DNA of 7,611 nt from Alphaproteobacteria bacterium (GTDB lineage: Bacteria > Pseudomonadota > Alphaproteobacteria > Rhizobiales > Aestuariivirgaceae): contig JAJRRZ010000034.1 of NCBI GenBank assembly GCA_024279045.1, positions 1 through 7,611 on the forward strand, written 5' to 3'. Each line of letters opens with the position of its first letter. Positions within the stretch are counted from its first letter, which is position 1. The notes under the pieces are model-generated. The model saw nothing but the letters and a program-made list of their open reading frames with translations. It did not search any database and had not been told where the DNA came from. Positions 1 to 6,241 of the stretch are shown here, piece after piece. The position numbers were made by a program, and so were the translations under genes.

Positions 1-656
1 AAGCGCCACCAGTCCGGGTGCCGGCGCAGGTAGCGACGATAGATGTCGCGCGCCAGCAGCGCCATGTCGCGCGCGCTGGTTACCTGGGCGGGGTGGTGCA
101 TGCCGTGCGGATTGGTGAAATGCGTGGCGCTCATGCCCAGCGCGGCGGCAACCCGGTTCATGCGCCGCACGAAGCTGTCAACATCGCCAGCCACGGCCTC
201 GGCCAGGGCCAGCGCCATGTCGGCATCGGAGCGCACCATCAGGAAGGCCAGCATGTCGCCGATTTTCATGCGATCGCCCACCTTCACGCCGTATTTCGCC
301 GCTCCTTTCTCCACGCCATGCACCACACTGGGGGTGATGGTGAACACATTGTCGAACGACAGCCTGCCCGCATCTACCTCGCGCAGCACCAGCCAGGCGG
401 TCATCAGCTTGGTCAGCGAGGCCGGGCGCCACGGCTGGCCGGCATCATGCGCCAGCAGCACTTCGCCAGTGTCCAGGTCAAACACCAGCGCCGGCATTGC
501 CCGGGGCGCGGGGGGCGGGGCGGGCGCGGGCTGCTGGGCCGCCAGCGCGCCACCGGGTTGCGCCAGGGCCATGAACAGGCCAGCCATCAGCACTGGCAAC
601 ACCGCCAGCATCGCGGCTGTCAGCAGCCGCGTCAGATGATGCAATGCAAAAGACAA
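1..656 (-). CDS. D-alanyl-D-alanine carboxypeptidase, peptidase S11 family (3' end outside window)
   Basis: Penicillin-binding-protein-type serine peptidase that trims the terminal D-Ala from peptidoglycan stem peptides in the periplasm. The 218 visible codons show a signal peptide (residues 1 to about 39: HHLTR, a long hydrophobic stretch, then an ALA-A cleavage-like site), a short Pro/Ala linker and the S11 catalytic domain. The serine/lysine motif SLTK is at residues 80-83. The second motif, normally SxN, reads S143-D144-A145 followed by D146, so the usual Asn is Ala. The stretch THFTNPHGM followed by SARDMALLARDIYRRY is typical of the family. The third motif (KTG) would lie beyond the left edge. 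I chose a TTG start at 656-654 because GGAG sits 8 bases upstream and the signal peptide then begins naturally. An in-frame ATG at 704 would add 16 residues but lacks a clear ribosome-binding site. It is divergent from lysC. The family call is firm; activity is uncertain because of the missing Asn. Confidence 0.88.
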   Translation of the reverse strand, partial: MSFALHHLTRLLTAAMLAVLPVLMAGLFMALAQPGGALAAQQPAPAPPPAPRAMPALVFDLDTGEVLLAHDAGQPWRPASLTKLMTAWLVLREVDAGRLSFDNVFTITPSVVHGVEKGAAKYGVKVGDRMKIGDMLAFLMVRSDADMALALAEAVAGDVDSFVRRMNRVAAALGMSATHFTNPHGMHHPAQVTSARDMALLARDIYRRYLRRHPDWWR

Positions 657-735
657 GTTTCTTGCTCCGTAATCCGCAATCCGCCGGGCGCATGACGGAT
701 GCATCACTGCCCGCTGCTGCCCCATGTTCCGGCCA

Positions 736-764
736 TGTTTAGGCAATCCCTGCTCATGGTTCAA
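736..764 (-). promoter_or_regulatory. Candidate sigma70-type promoter for the S11 carboxypeptidase gene
   Basis: On the minus strand a -35-like TTGAAC (764-759) and a -10-like TAAACA (741-736) are separated by 17 bases. The -35 matches TTGACA at 4 of 6 positions and the -10 matches TATAAT at 3 of 6. It would give a leader of roughly 70 bases before the TTG start at 656. It lies in the most AT-rich part of the divergent intergenic region. This is pattern matching only. Confidence 0.28.
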
Positions 765-810
765 TGCGCATGGTCTGGCCAAATTGTGGCATGTCCGGTG
801 CGCGACGGAC

Positions 811-838
811 TTGCGGTGCGGGGCCCGGCGCGATAAGA
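811..838 (+). promoter_or_regulatory. Weak candidate promoter for lysC
   Basis: TTGCGG (811-816) is followed after 15-16 bases by GATAAGA (832-838), a -10-like element about 80 bases before the lysC ATG. Both boxes are partial matches and the spacer is shorter than the optimal 17. I saw no lysine riboswitch, T-box or attenuator-like terminator in the 657-918 region. A GCCGG/CCGGC pairing at 842-846 and 856-860 has no following T tract. Confidence 0.2.
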
Positions 839-918
839 CAGGCCGGTTTTCATGGCCGGCAAGGCGGGAGGGTGCTTCACGGCGTCCTGCCCATGCGTTT
901 TCCGGAGAGCGACGCGCA

Positions 919-2172
919 ATGGCTCGTCTGGTGATGAAATTCGGCGGCACCTCGGTGGCCGATCTCGACCGTATCCGCAATGTCGCGCGGCATGTGGCGC
1001 GGGAGGTGAAGGCGGGCCATGATGTGGCCGTCATCGTCTCCGCCATGGCTGGAGAGACCAACAAGCTGGTCGGCTTCGTGGAAGAGGCCTCGCCGGCCTT
1101 TGATGCGGCGGAATACGACATGGTCGTCTCCTCCGGCGAGCAGGTAACCGCCGGGCTGCTGGCCATCGTGCTGCAGAACATGGGCATTCCCGCACGCTCC
1201 TGGTGTGGCTGGCAGGTGCCCATCGAAACCTCCGACGTGCACGCCGCGGCACGCATCACCAACATCGATCCGCAAAATCTGCTATCCTCCTGGGAACAGG
1301 GCAAGGTGAACGTGATCGCCGGGTTTCAGGGCATCGGCCCGGACGGGCGCATCACCACGCTGGGCCGCGGTGGCTCGGACACCTCCGCCGTGGCGGTGGC
1401 GGCGGCGCTGGATGCGCGCTGCGACATCTACACCGATGTCGATGGCGTCTACACCACCGACCCGCGCATCGTGCGCGAGAAGGCCCGGCGCATTGAGCGC
1501 ATCAGTTACGAGGAGATGCTGGAACTGGCCTCGCTGGGGGCGAAGGTGCTGCAGACGCGCTCGGTGGAACTGGCCATGGTGCACAAGGTGCCGCTCAGGG
1601 TGCGTTCCAGCTTCGATGACCCCGATTCGCCCCTGCAGGTGCAGGACAACGGCTCCGGCCCCGGCACGCTGGTTTGCGACGAGGACGACATCATGGAACA
1701 GCAGGTGGTTACCGGCATCGCCTACGCGCGCGACGAGGCGCATGTGGCGGTGCGCCGGGTGAAGGACAAGCCCGGCATCGCGGCATCGGTCTTCGGCCCA
1801 TTGGCCGATGCCAACATCTCCGTGGACATGATCGTGCAGAATGTCTCCGTGGATGGCTATGCCAACATTACCTTTACCGTGGCGCGCAACGACCTGCGCC
1901 GGGCGCTCGACGTGCTTCAGGCGGAGAAGGACAACATCGGCTACGAGAGCATCGATACCTCCACGGAGGTGGCGAAGGTCTCCATCGTCGGTATCGGCAT
2001 GCGCAGCTATGCCGGCGTGGCCTCGAAGATGTTCCGCACCCTGGCGGAGAAGGGGGTGAATATCGAAGCCATCACCACCTCCGAGATCAAGGTCTCGGTG
2101 CTCATCGACGAGGCCTGGCTGGAGCTGGCCGTGCGCGCCCTGCACACCGCCTTCGACCTGGACGCCGTCTGA
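919..2172 (+). CDS. lysC: Aspartate kinase (aspartokinase), monofunctional with C-terminal ACT domains
   Basis: Phosphorylates L-aspartate with ATP to give aspartyl-4-phosphate, the first step to lysine/diaminopimelate, threonine and methionine, in the cytoplasm. The product is 417 residues, usual for the monofunctional class made of a kinase domain plus tandem ACT domains. Kinase motifs are KFGGTS (7-12), SSGEQ (71-75), TLGRGGSDTSAV (147-158) and YTDVDGVYTTDPRIV (171-185). The regulatory half starts near residue 259; it contains SVDMIVQN and later VSIVGIGM and NIEAITTSEIKVS, the ACT segments that bind feedback inhibitors in this family. The ATG at 919 is preceded by GGAGAG (904-909) with a 9-base spacer, and the protein begins MARLVMKFGG as expected. 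The frame is open back to 724, but that extension has no family similarity. No fused homoserine dehydrogenase is present. ptsP follows in the same direction with no terminator between. Confidence 0.97.
   Translation: MARLVMKFGGTSVADLDRIRNVARHVAREVKAGHDVAVIVSAMAGETNKLVGFVEEASPAFDAAEYDMVVSSGEQVTAGLLAIVLQNMGIPARSWCGWQVPIETSDVHAAARITNIDPQNLLSSWEQGKVNVIAGFQGIGPDGRITTLGRGGSDTSAVAVAAALDARCDIYTDVDGVYTTDPRIVREKARRIERISYEEMLELASLGAKVLQTRSVELAMVHKVPLRVRSSFDDPDSPLQVQDNGSGPGTLVCDEDDIMEQQVVTGIAYARDEAHVAVRRVKDKPGIAASVFGPLADANISVDMIVQNVSVDGYANITFTVARNDLRRALDVLQAEKDNIGYESIDTSTEVAKVSIVGIGMRSYAGVASKMFRTLAEKGVNIEAITTSEIKVSVLIDEAWLELAVRALHTAFDLDAV
1693..2172 (+). other. Possible internal start giving a LysC beta (regulatory) subunit
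   Basis: Within lysC the in-frame ATG at 1693 (residue 259) is preceded by GAGG (1681-1684) with 8 bases between. Translation from here would give a 159-residue protein starting MEQQVVTGIA, which is the two-ACT-domain regulatory half. In Corynebacterium and Bacillus class II aspartokinases a beta subunit is made from an internal start at the equivalent place; the Corynebacterium beta subunit begins similarly (MEEAVLTG, from memory). The site is visible in the sequence; its use here is inferred. Confidence 0.35.
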
Positions 2173-2198
2173 GCCGCACTGCAGGAGGCATTCCGCAC

Positions 2199-2333
2199 AT
2201 GCCCGACGCCATGCACATTGCCTTGCCGGCCTTGCGCATTGCCGCGCCGCATCGCTCCACCATCGGTGGATGCGCGGCCCGTGCATGGCGAAAATCCACC
2301 TTCATTATCCGCGCGGGAGGCGCCGGCCAATGA
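2199..2333 (+). CDS. Candidate small ORF (44 aa) between lysC and ptsP, unknown function
   Basis: Not recognised. An ATG at 2199 follows a perfect AGGAGG (2183-2188) at a 10-base spacing, and the reading frame ends at TGA 2331-2333, which overlaps the ptsP start as ATGA (2330-2333). This is the arrangement of a translationally coupled gene pair. The predicted peptide is basic: Arg at 13, 19, 28, 31 and 38, Lys at 32, one acidic residue (Asp3). It begins MPDAMHIALPALRIA and ends IIRAGGAGQ, with a single Cys (25) and no convincing membrane segment. The ptsP ribosome-binding site lies inside it, so translating it could open or block that site. It could be a leader peptide, a small protein, or a chance reading frame in GC-rich DNA; the strong ribosome-binding site is the main argument for it. 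Confidence 0.38.
   Translation: MPDAMHIALPALRIAAPHRSTIGGCAARAWRKSTFIIRAGGAGQ
2241..2278 (+). other. Potential RNA hairpin upstream of ptsP
   Basis: An inner perfect 6-base stem TCCACC (2256-2261) / GGTGGA (2265-2270) has a 3-base loop. An outer 7-base pairing GCCGCGC (2241-2247) / GCGCGGC (2272-2278) encloses it with an asymmetric internal loop. An alternative pairing is GCGCAT (2234-2239) with ATGCGC (2270-2275). There is no T tract, so it is not a terminator. It ends about 37 bases before the ptsP ribosome-binding site. Some pairing is expected by chance in GC-rich DNA. Confidence 0.3.
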
Positions 2334-4615
2334 CCCGTTCCAGCCATGGCCCGCGCCTGCTGCTCCGCAGGTTGCGCGAGGTCATGGCGGAGCAGGAAAC
2401 GGCGCAGGAGAAGCTTGATCGCATTGTCAGGCTCATCGCCGCGAACATGGTGGCGGAGGTGTGCTCGCTGTATGTCGCCGTCGGCGATGATGTGCTGGAG
2501 CTGTTCGCCACCGAAGGGCTGAAGCCGCAGGCCGTGCACCATGTGCGCCTCGCCCTGGGCGAGGGGCTGGTGGGGCTGATTGCCGCCACCGCCGAACCGC
2601 TGAGCCTGGCCGAGGCGCAGGCGCACCCGGCCTTTCACTATCTGCCGGAAACCGGTGAGGAGGCCTATCAGTCCTTCCTTGGCGTGCCGATCCTGCGTGG
2701 TGGCGCGGTAACCGGTGTGCTGGTGGTGCAGAACCGCCAGCCGCGCTTCTATACCGAGGAGGAGCGCGAGGCGCTGGAGGTGATCGCCATGGTGCTGGCG
2801 GAGTTCCTCGCCTCGCCGGAGGTGCTGGCGCTGCGCGAGGAACTGGGGCGGTTGCGCGTGCGTAGCCACCATCTCGTCGGCGAGGGGCTGGTTGGTGGGT
2901 TGATCATTGGCCGGGCGGTGCTGCACGAGCCGCGCGGCATCGTCCATCCGCTGGAGGCCGCCGATCCGCGTGTCGAGCGCGACCGCCTGCACGAGGCGCT
3001 GGGCCAACTGCGCGCGCAACTGGAAGGCTTCACGCGCCATCCGCTGCTGGCCAGCGGCGCCCAGGGCGATATCTTGCGGGCGTTGAGCATGTTCGCCACC
3101 GACAAGGGCTGGGTGGCGCGCATGGAGGACTACATCCGCCTCGGCCTGACGGCAGAGGCCGCCGTGGCCCGCGTGCAGGCCGACAACCGCGCCCGCATGC
3201 TGCGCCAGACCGACCCCTACCTGCGCGCTCGGCTGCATGATCTGGACGACATCTCCTGGCGGCTGCTGCGCATCCTGCAGCGGGCCGGAGGGGAGGATCC
3301 GCGCGCCAACGCCAATGTGGAACTGCCCGAGCGCGCGGTGCTGTTTGCCCGCGGCATGGGTCCGGCGGAACTGCTGGACTACGATCACCGACGCATCGCC
3401 GCACTGGTGCTGGAGGAGGGTGCGCGCCACGCCCACGTAACATTGGTGGCCCGCGCGCTGAACATTGCCCTGGTGGCCGATCTGCCCGGCGCCACCGACA
3501 TGGTGGAGAATGGCGATTCGGTGGTTGTGGATGGCGACCGTGGCGAGGTGTTCATCCGCCCCGATGCTGAACTGCTGCAATCCGTGCGTGGGCGCATTGC
3601 GCTGCGCGAAAGCGCGCAACGGCGCCATGCGCGCCTGCGCGACAAACCGGCCATTACCCGCGACGGTGTGCATATCGAGCTGCTGATCAACGCCGGCCTG
3701 CCCGCCGACCTGGAGCACCTCGACGAACTGGGCGCGGACGGCATCGGCCTGTTCCGCACCGAGATGGATTTTCTCATGCGCCGCCGCCTGCCCGGGCGTG
3801 GCGCACAGGAGGAGCACTACCGCGCCGTGCTGAAGGTCGCGCGCGGCAGGCCGGTGATCTTTCGCACGCTGGACATCGGCGCGGACAAGGTGCCGTTGTT
3901 CATGAACACCATGCGCGAGCCGAACCCGGCCATGGGCTGGCGCGCCATCCGTCTGGGACTGGACAGGCCCGGCCTGCTGAAGCTGCAGTTGCGCGCCCTG
4001 CTGGCGGCGGCTGGCGGCGCGGAGCTGAACGTGATGTTCCCGATGATTGCCGACCTCGGCGAACTGCGCGCCGCGCGCCGCCTGCTGGATGAACAGCGCG
4101 CGCTGTTCCAGCGCATGGGCAGGCCCCTGCCGAAAGTGCTGAACGTGGGCGTGATGCTGGAGGTGCCGTCCCTGCTGTGGCAGATGCCCGCCCTGCTGTG
4201 CGAGGTGGATTTCATCTCCATCGGCACCAATGACCTGATGCAGTTCATCTTCGCCGCCGACCGCGCCAACCCGCACACCAGCAGGCGCTACGACCCCCTG
4301 CATCCGGCAATGCTGCGGCTGTTGCGCGATATTCGCAATGCCACACGCAAACGGCAGCAACTGCCCGTATCCGTCTGTGGCGACATGGCCGCTGACCCAT
4401 TGCAGGCCATGGTGTTGCTGGGGCTGGGCTTCACGCGTCTGTCCATGCCGCCGGCGGGCATCGGTCCGGTAAAGGCAATGATCCGTTCGTTGCCGCTGGC
4501 CGGGCTGCGCGACCAACTGCAACGCTGGCTGACCGATGACCTCCCAGGCGAAGCCCTGCGCGAACAGGCCTTGCAATTCGCCCGCGCGCATGGGGTGGAC
4601 ATCGCCACCGCCTGA
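2330..4615 (+). CDS. ptsP: Phosphoenolpyruvate-protein phosphotransferase PtsP (EI-Ntr)
   Basis: First enzyme of the nitrogen phosphotransferase system: it takes phosphate from PEP onto a histidine and passes it to NPr (PtsO/HPr-like) and then EIIA-Ntr, a cytoplasmic regulatory relay. The 761-residue product has the family architecture. A GAF sensor domain (about 25-160) is followed by the EI N-terminal helical region (about 175-300). The swivelling phosphohistidine domain has EEGARHAHVTLVARAL, with the catalytic His at 369. The C-terminal PEP-binding barrel contains GLFRTEMDFL, FRTLDIGADK, DFISIGTNDLMQF and VSVCGDMAADP, with the active-site Cys at 683. All key motifs are present. I chose the ATG at 2330 because GGGAGG (2315-2320) sits 9 bases upstream and the protein then begins MTRSSHGPRLLLRRLREVMA, as alphaproteobacterial PtsP proteins do. 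The in-frame ATG at 2270 would add 20 unrelated residues. In the family the GAF domain is associated with sensing glutamine/2-oxoglutarate. Confidence 0.96.
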   Translation: MTRSSHGPRLLLRRLREVMAEQETAQEKLDRIVRLIAANMVAEVCSLYVAVGDDVLELFATEGLKPQAVHHVRLALGEGLVGLIAATAEPLSLAEAQAHPAFHYLPETGEEAYQSFLGVPILRGGAVTGVLVVQNRQPRFYTEEEREALEVIAMVLAEFLASPEVLALREELGRLRVRSHHLVGEGLVGGLIIGRAVLHEPRGIVHPLEAADPRVERDRLHEALGQLRAQLEGFTRHPLLASGAQGDILRALSMFATDKGWVARMEDYIRLGLTAEAAVARVQADNRARMLRQTDPYLRARLHDLDDISWRLLRILQRAGGEDPRANANVELPERAVLFARGMGPAELLDYDHRRIAALVLEEGARHAHVTLVARALNIALVADLPGATDMVENGDSVVVDGDRGEVFIRPDAELLQSVRGRIALRESAQRRHARLRDKPAITRDGVHIELLINAGLPADLEHLDELGADGIGLFRTEMDFLMRRRLPGRGAQEEHYRAVLKVARGRPVIFRTLDIGADKVPLFMNTMREPNPAMGWRAIRLGLDRPGLLKLQLRALLAAAGGAELNVMFPMIADLGELRAARRLLDEQRALFQRMGRPLPKVLNVGVMLEVPSLLWQMPALLCEVDFISIGTNDLMQFIFAADRANPHTSRRYDPLHPAMLRLLRDIRNATRKRQQLPVSVCGDMAADPLQAMVLLGLGFTRLSMPPAGIGPVKAMIRSLPLAGLRDQLQRWLTDDLPGEALREQALQFARAHGVDIATA

Positions 4616-4633
4616 ATTGCTTCATCGGCTGCA

Positions 4634-4665
4634 TTCACCATTCCCTTACCATTTTCGTTCACCAT
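4634..4665 (+). repeat. Three iterated ACCAT-containing motifs upstream of rodZ
   Basis: TTCACCAT (4634-4641), TTACCATT (4646-4653) and TTCACCAT (4658-4665) start exactly 12 bases apart in a short, relatively AT-rich gap between ptsP and rodZ. The outer two copies are identical. TACCGG also occurs twice just downstream (4665-4670 and 4678-4683). About one helical turn between copies would suit a regulator binding one face of the DNA, but no known operator is recognised. I saw no good -35/-10 pair or terminator in 4616-4750. Confidence 0.35.
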
Positions 4666-4750
4666 ACCGGCTGAGTTTACCGGTTCAGTAATGTGCATGG
4701 CGTGCAGGCGTATGGCCAACCGTCATGCGGTGCAACGGCGGAACGCAGCC

Positions 4751-6058
4751 ATGAGCAACGATACGCACAACCAGGCTCCGAACACTCATCAGGCCTCCGG
4801 CATCGACGAGGCCACCGCGCAGCAGCCGCGCGCCTTCTACCGTCCCAAGCCGGATGGCAATGCCGACCCGGCGGGCGAGGCTGGCTGGTATCTGGAGCGC
4901 GAGCGCGAACGACGCGGCCTGTCGCTGCAAACCGTCAGCCGCGCCATCGGCGTGCACCCGCAGCATGTACGTGCCATCGAGCTGGGCATGCTGGAAAACC
5001 TGCCAGAGCGCGATCAGGCGCTGAAGATGATCGGCGCCTATGCGCGTTTTCTGGGCTTCGATGCCCAGCCGCTGGTGGAGCACTTTGCCGCCTGCCTGCC
5101 CGGGACCGACACAGTGCGGCAGGAGCAGGCCGGCAGTGGCGGACGCATCATTCCGTTTCCACTCATTGAGCGTTTGCGCGATTTTTCCCGCACACCGGGT
5201 GGCATGGGTGCATCCGCCCTGGCGGTGGTGGTGCTGTTCGGTGGGCTGGCATGGGGCTTCTGGCCAACGGGCGATGCCGCCACGCCACAACACAGCAAGG
5301 AAATGACCGCTGCTGCCAATGGCGCCGCCAGCGACAAGGCAGCATCTGCGGCACAGCAGGCCACACCCGTCTCCGATGGTGCCGCGGAGGCAGCGGACAC
5401 CCGTCTGGCCGTGCAGCAGCTCGATACAGCAGCCACGCCGGACATTACTGCCGCAGGCGAAGCCACGCCGGACACCACTCTCGCAGCCGAAGCGAGGAAC
5501 AACGATCCCATCGCCGCGCTGATCACCCGCACCATCAGCGGGCTGGAGGAGCCACAGGCACAGGAACGCAAGGACGACACGGTCAACAACCAACAACCCA
5601 TCAAGCCGGTCAGAAAGGCCAAGGCCCTGCCGCTGCCGCCGCCACCCATTCCGGAAGAGCGCCCGGCCCGCGCCAGCTCCGAGGTCAATGCTCCCGCCAG
5701 TGCGCAAGCCGGTTCCGCGGCGGCGCCCATCAGCCCCGAGGCGGTGCGTCCGGTGGGACAGGTGCCGGCCAGCGGCATTGCCCTGCGCGCTGCGGAGCAG
5801 ATCTGGCTGCGGCTGGAGGATGATAACGGCACGCCGTGGTATGTCGGCTTCCTGAAGGCCGGGCAGGCGTTGCCCCTGCCTGCGGACAAGGCGCTGCGCC
5901 TGTCGGCCAGCGACGTGCACCGGCTGGAATGGTATGTCAACGGCCAGCGCATGGGCCGCCTGGGCAAGCGCGGCGCGGATTTCCTCAGCGAGCCGCTCAA
6001 CGGGCTTTACAAGCAGAGCGGCCTGAAGGCGCCGGGCACGAAGAATACCGCCGGCTGA
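4751..6058 (+). CDS. rodZ: RodZ-like membrane protein: Cro/CI-type HTH, one TM helix, DUF4115 domain
   Basis: Cell-shape protein that in known systems links cytoplasmic MreB filaments to the periplasmic wall-elongation machinery. The 435 residues show an N-terminal RodZ-type helix-turn-helix domain (about 45-112: GWYLERERERRGLSLQTVSRAIGV, split here as GWYLERERER and RGLSLQTVSRAIGV, then YARFLGFD), a basic stretch, one transmembrane helix (about 152-171), a long Ala/Pro/Thr-rich linker with PLPPPPIP, and a C-terminal DUF4115 domain (about 342-425: GIALRAAEQIWLRLED, later LKAGQALPLP and LEWYVNGQRMG). The usual Pro-x-x-x-Ala-Arg-Gly-Phe motif after the HTH is degenerate (LPERDQALKMIGAYARF). I chose the ATG at 4751 (GGCGGA at 4737-4742, 8-base spacer); in-frame ATGs at 4691, 4697 and 4712 would add a Cys/Arg-rich tail of 13-20 residues. 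A terminator follows. The architecture is clear; the shape role is by homology. Confidence 0.88.
   Translation: MSNDTHNQAPNTHQASGIDEATAQQPRAFYRPKPDGNADPAGEAGWYLERERERRGLSLQTVSRAIGVHPQHVRAIELGMLENLPERDQALKMIGAYARFLGFDAQPLVEHFAACLPGTDTVRQEQAGSGGRIIPFPLIERLRDFSRTPGGMGASALAVVVLFGGLAWGFWPTGDAATPQHSKEMTAAANGAASDKAASAAQQATPVSDGAAEAADTRLAVQQLDTAATPDITAAGEATPDTTLAAEARNNDPIAALITRTISGLEEPQAQERKDDTVNNQQPIKPVRKAKALPLPPPPIPEERPARASSEVNAPASAQAGSAAAPISPEAVRPVGQVPASGIALRAAEQIWLRLEDDNGTPWYVGFLKAGQALPLPADKALRLSASDVHRLEWYVNGQRMGRLGKRGADFLSEPLNGLYKQSGLKAPGTKNTAG
5432..5491 (+). repeat. Tandem 30-base duplication in the rodZ linker
   Basis: Two adjacent 30-base units (5432-5461 and 5462-5491) agree at 25 of 30 positions and encode ATPDITAAGE and ATPDTTLAAE. 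They lie in the low-complexity periplasmic linker after the membrane helix. This is in-frame slippage-type growth of a linker and is expected to change only its length. Confidence 0.7.
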
Positions 6059-6122
6059 CCCCACCGGCCACTCCACGGCGGATGCAACGACAAGCACGTC
6101 TCGTCTCCCTCCTCCCCGACTT

Positions 6123-6160
6123 CGCCGGTGGCATGCAGCGCCACCGGCGCTTTCGTTTTT
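6123..6160 (+). terminator. Rho-independent terminator after rodZ
   Basis: A perfect 10-base stem CGCCGGTGGC (6123-6132) / GCCACCGGCG (6140-6149) has a 7-base loop and is followed by the T-rich tract TTTCGTTTTT (6151-6160). It lies 64 bases after the rodZ stop codon and 81 bases before the prfA ATG. It should end transcripts coming from lysC-ptsP-rodZ and isolate prfA-prmC. Confidence 0.88.
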
Positions 6161-6171
6161 CGTCTTGCTGC

Positions 6172-6200
6172 TTCAAATCGGCCCGCGCAGGGGCTATTTC
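6172..6200 (+). promoter_or_regulatory. Weak candidate promoter for prfA-prmC
   Basis: TTCAAA (6172-6177, 4 of 6 matches to TTGACA) and TATTTC (6195-6200, 3 of 6 matches to TATAAT) are separated by 17 bases, just after the rodZ terminator and about 40 bases before the prfA start. A promoter is expected somewhere in 6161-6241 because of the terminator; this is the best spaced pair I see, but the match is poor. Confidence 0.28.
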
Positions 6201-6241
6201 CTTCGGCAGGAACGGACGGCAACCGGGAAAGGCATTACTAC

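Noticed and set aside
18..695. Plus-strand open frames over the first 700 bases
   Set aside because: They are shadows of the minus-strand S11 carboxypeptidase, which has a signal peptide and SLTK motif.
841..860. GC-rich inverted repeat before lysC as a terminator or riboswitch
   Set aside because: Only a 5-base stem with no T tract, and no conserved lysine riboswitch features were seen.
724..918. Upstream extension of lysC to the ATG at 724
   Set aside because: The added 65 residues do not resemble aspartokinase, and a good ribosome-binding site lies directly before the ATG at 919.
2270..2329. Upstream ptsP start at 2270
   Set aside because: The ATG at 2330 has GGGAGG at 9 bases and gives the usual PtsP N-terminus.
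3422..3454. Unusual ARHAH sequence at the PtsP active site, first suspected to be a broken phosphohistidine motif
   Set aside because: Aligned with the AHVAIVAR form I recall for alphaproteobacterial PtsP, the second His (369) sits in the catalytic position and the motif is intact.
2102..4591. Long minus-strand open frame (829 codons) opposite ptsP
   Set aside because: It mirrors the codon periodicity of ptsP in GC-rich DNA; its translation is rich in His/Gln/Arg with no recognisable domain, while the plus strand encodes a complete PtsP.
4685..6097. Minus-strand open frame (470 codons) opposite rodZ
   Set aside because: Low-complexity translation with no domain; the plus strand has a clear HTH-TM-DUF4115 protein.
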